Shown here: positions 62,932 through 64,000 of the stretch, piece by piece
Numbering within the stretch: the stretch's first letter is position 1
Layout of the letters: each line of letters starts with the position of its first letter
Assembly: GCA_942492055.1 (NCBI GenBank)
Contig: CALODP010000025.1
Span: 1 to 64,000, forward strand
Length of the DNA stretch: 64,000 nt
Direction of reading: 5' to 3'
Origin: CALODP01 sp942492055
Lineage (GTDB): Bacteria > Bacteroidota > Ignavibacteria > Ignavibacteriales > Melioribacteraceae
Notes under the pieces: model-generated
Told to the model about the DNA's origin: nothing
Database searches by the model: none
What the model saw: the letters and a program-made list of their open reading frames with translations, nothing else
Program-made: the position numbers and the translations under genes

Positions 62932-64000
62932 ATGATGCGCAAGAATAATGTATATATAGAAACTTATGGTTGCCAAATGAACATTGCCGATAGCGAATTG
63001 GTGATGGGTATATTAAACAACAAGGGATATCAACAGACCGATAACATTGAAGATGCTGATGTTATTTTTCTTAACACCTGCAGTGTTCGTGAAAACGCTG
63101 AGCAAAGAATTTACGGACGTTTGGGAAATCTGAAAACAGTTAAGGCGAAAAAGCCCACTGCTGTGATTGGGGTTTTGGGATGTATGGCTGAGAGACTAAA
63201 GGATAATCTGATAAAAGAAAAAAAAGTTGTTGATCTTGTTGTTGGTCCGGATGAATATCGTCGGTTACCGGAATTACTTGATTCTGCTTTTGCTGGTGAA
63301 AAGGGGATTGGGGTAAAGCTTTCCAAAACCGAAACATATGACGATATAATACCTGCTCGTGAGGATGGTTTATCTGCTTGGATTCCTATTATGCGAGGAT
63401 GTAATAATTTTTGTACCTACTGCATAGTCCCTTATACAAGAGGACGCGAAAGGAGTAGTAGTAGCCAGACTATTATAGACGAAATAAAAAGTCTCTCCGA
63501 AAAGGGATATAAAGAAATTACACTTCTCGGGCAAAATGTAAATTCGTACAATGATAACGGCACGGATTTTTCCGATCTTCTTGCAAAGGCTGCCGAAGTT
63601 GATAGAAACATGAGAATTCGATTTACAACTTCACATCCGAAAGATTTGTCGGACAAGCTCTTATACACTATTGCCGAGCATGAAAATATTTGTAATTATA
63701 TTCATTTGCCTTTTCAATCCGGTTCAAACCGAGTACTTAAGTTGATGAACAGATCTTATACGATCGAACATTATCTCGGGATTATTGAGAAAGCCAAGAA
63801 GCTAATACCCGGAGTCAGTTTTTCGACTGACATTATTGCCGGTTTTCCCGGAGAAACAGAAGAAGATCATAAAGAGACAATGGATGTTATTCGGAAGGTA
63901 AGATACGACGGTGCCTTTATGTTTAAGTATTCTCCTCGTGAAGGTACAAAGGCCTACAAAATGGATGACGATGTTACTGAGGAGGTTAAGCTTCGCAGAT
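62932..64000 (+). CDS. miaB: tRNA-2-methylthio-N6-dimethylallyladenosine synthase, N-terminal part (3' end outside window)
   Basis: Adds a methylthio group to isopentenyl-adenosine 37 in tRNAs that read codons starting with U. About 356 residues are present and the frame is open to the right edge. N-terminal auxiliary-cluster Cys are in ETYGCQMN, NTCSVRENAEQ and LGCMAER; the radical SAM motif CNNFCTYC lies in RGCNNFCTYCIVPYTRGRE, a MiaB signature (the whole motif spans bases 63390-63450). ATG at 62932 is used; ATG at 62920 would add four residues and ATG at 62935 would drop one. A promoter precedes it. Confidence 0.95.
   Translation, partial: MMRKNNVYIETYGCQMNIADSELVMGILNNKGYQQTDNIEDADVIFLNTCSVRENAEQRIYGRLGNLKTVKAKKPTAVIGVLGCMAERLKDNLIKEKKVVDLVVGPDEYRRLPELLDSAFAGEKGIGVKLSKTETYDDIIPAREDGLSAWIPIMRGCNNFCTYCIVPYTRGRERSSSSQTIIDEIKSLSEKGYKEITLLGQNVNSYNDNGTDFSDLLAKAAEVDRNMRIRFTTSHPKDLSDKLLYTIAEHENICNYIHLPFQSGSNRVLKLMNRSYTIEHYLGIIEKAKKLIPGVSFSTDIIAGFPGETEEDHKETMDVIRKVRYDGAFMFKYSPREGTKAYKMDDDVTEEVKLRR

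Overview
The window looks like a piece of a Bacteroidota-type chromosome (FCB group). The C-terminal sorting domain of the giant surface protein, with its NYPNPFNP motif, is most like those of Ignavibacteria-type relatives. Evidence is: a type IX secretion (T9SS) sorting domain and a PorV/PorQ-like outer-membrane protein; two TonB-dependent receptors with TonB and an ECF sigma cluster; several promoters of the Bacteroidota form (TTTG or TTG, about 20 bp, TAnnTTTG); and AT-rich DNA with tight gene packing. Genus and species cannot be named from this alone. No rRNA, tRNA, CRISPR array, insertion sequence or prophage was found.

Layout. 1-2.5 kb: end of an S9 peptidase, a HAD phosphatase and methylglyoxal synthase (mgsA). 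2.5-4.9 kb: a TonB-dependent receptor on the minus strand. 4.9-5.8 kb: a gene-free stretch holding a degenerate 21-bp tandem array. 5.8-11.6 kb: the pyruvate dehydrogenase operon aceE-aceF-lpd (minus). 11.8-15.1 kb: mfd. 15.4-18.9 kb: a Lon-family protease and a radical SAM enzyme (AmrS type). 18.9-19.2 kb: a second, unrelated 21-bp array. 19.3-22.7 kb: nucleotidyltransferase-metK-ahcY (minus). 22.8-27.3 kb: an NMO/FabK-type flavoenzyme, an unknown Cys-motif protein, dxr and rseP. 27.3-29.4 kb: a structured leader and a second TonB-dependent receptor. 30.0-32.6 kb: ECF sigma factor, anti-sigma-like protein, TonB-domain lipoprotein and TonB (minus). 32.7-39.1 kb: PorV-like protein, gpmI, TPM-domain protein, Tat-exported metallo-hydrolase, EamA transporter, aat and a MmcQ/YjbR protein. 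39.2-49.5 kb: a Prc-type protease and a 2563-residue T9SS-sorted surface protein. 49.6-51.0 kb: an accessory patch with an orphan gene and the remains of an RHS gene. 51.0-62.7 kb: a DUF6765-like protein, an aspartic-protease-like protein, a histidine kinase, a YbaK deacylase, a 53-residue protein, a KamA-type radical SAM enzyme, a SirB1-like protein, a DUF255 thioredoxin-fold protein and rpiA. 62.9 kb to the end: the start of miaB.

How the parts work together. The central-metabolism genes form clear units: pyruvate to acetyl-CoA (aceE-aceF-lpd), SAM synthesis and SAH removal (metK-ahcY), and isoprenoid synthesis (dxr). The envelope genes form a second theme: outer-membrane uptake (two receptors, TonB, a TonB-like lipoprotein and their probable sigma control) and T9SS export (PorV-like channel partner plus the giant cargo protein).

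The best candidate for something undescribed is the pair of 21-bp arrays. Each has near-perfect 21-nt spacing (17 units with one 1-nt slip; 15 units with none). The two consensus sequences are unrelated. In both, variation falls largely where codons are synonymous, as if each had been a heptapeptide repeat (about M-A-L-R-R-K-K and V-G-Y/N-D-F-x-x). Both now contain in-frame stops.
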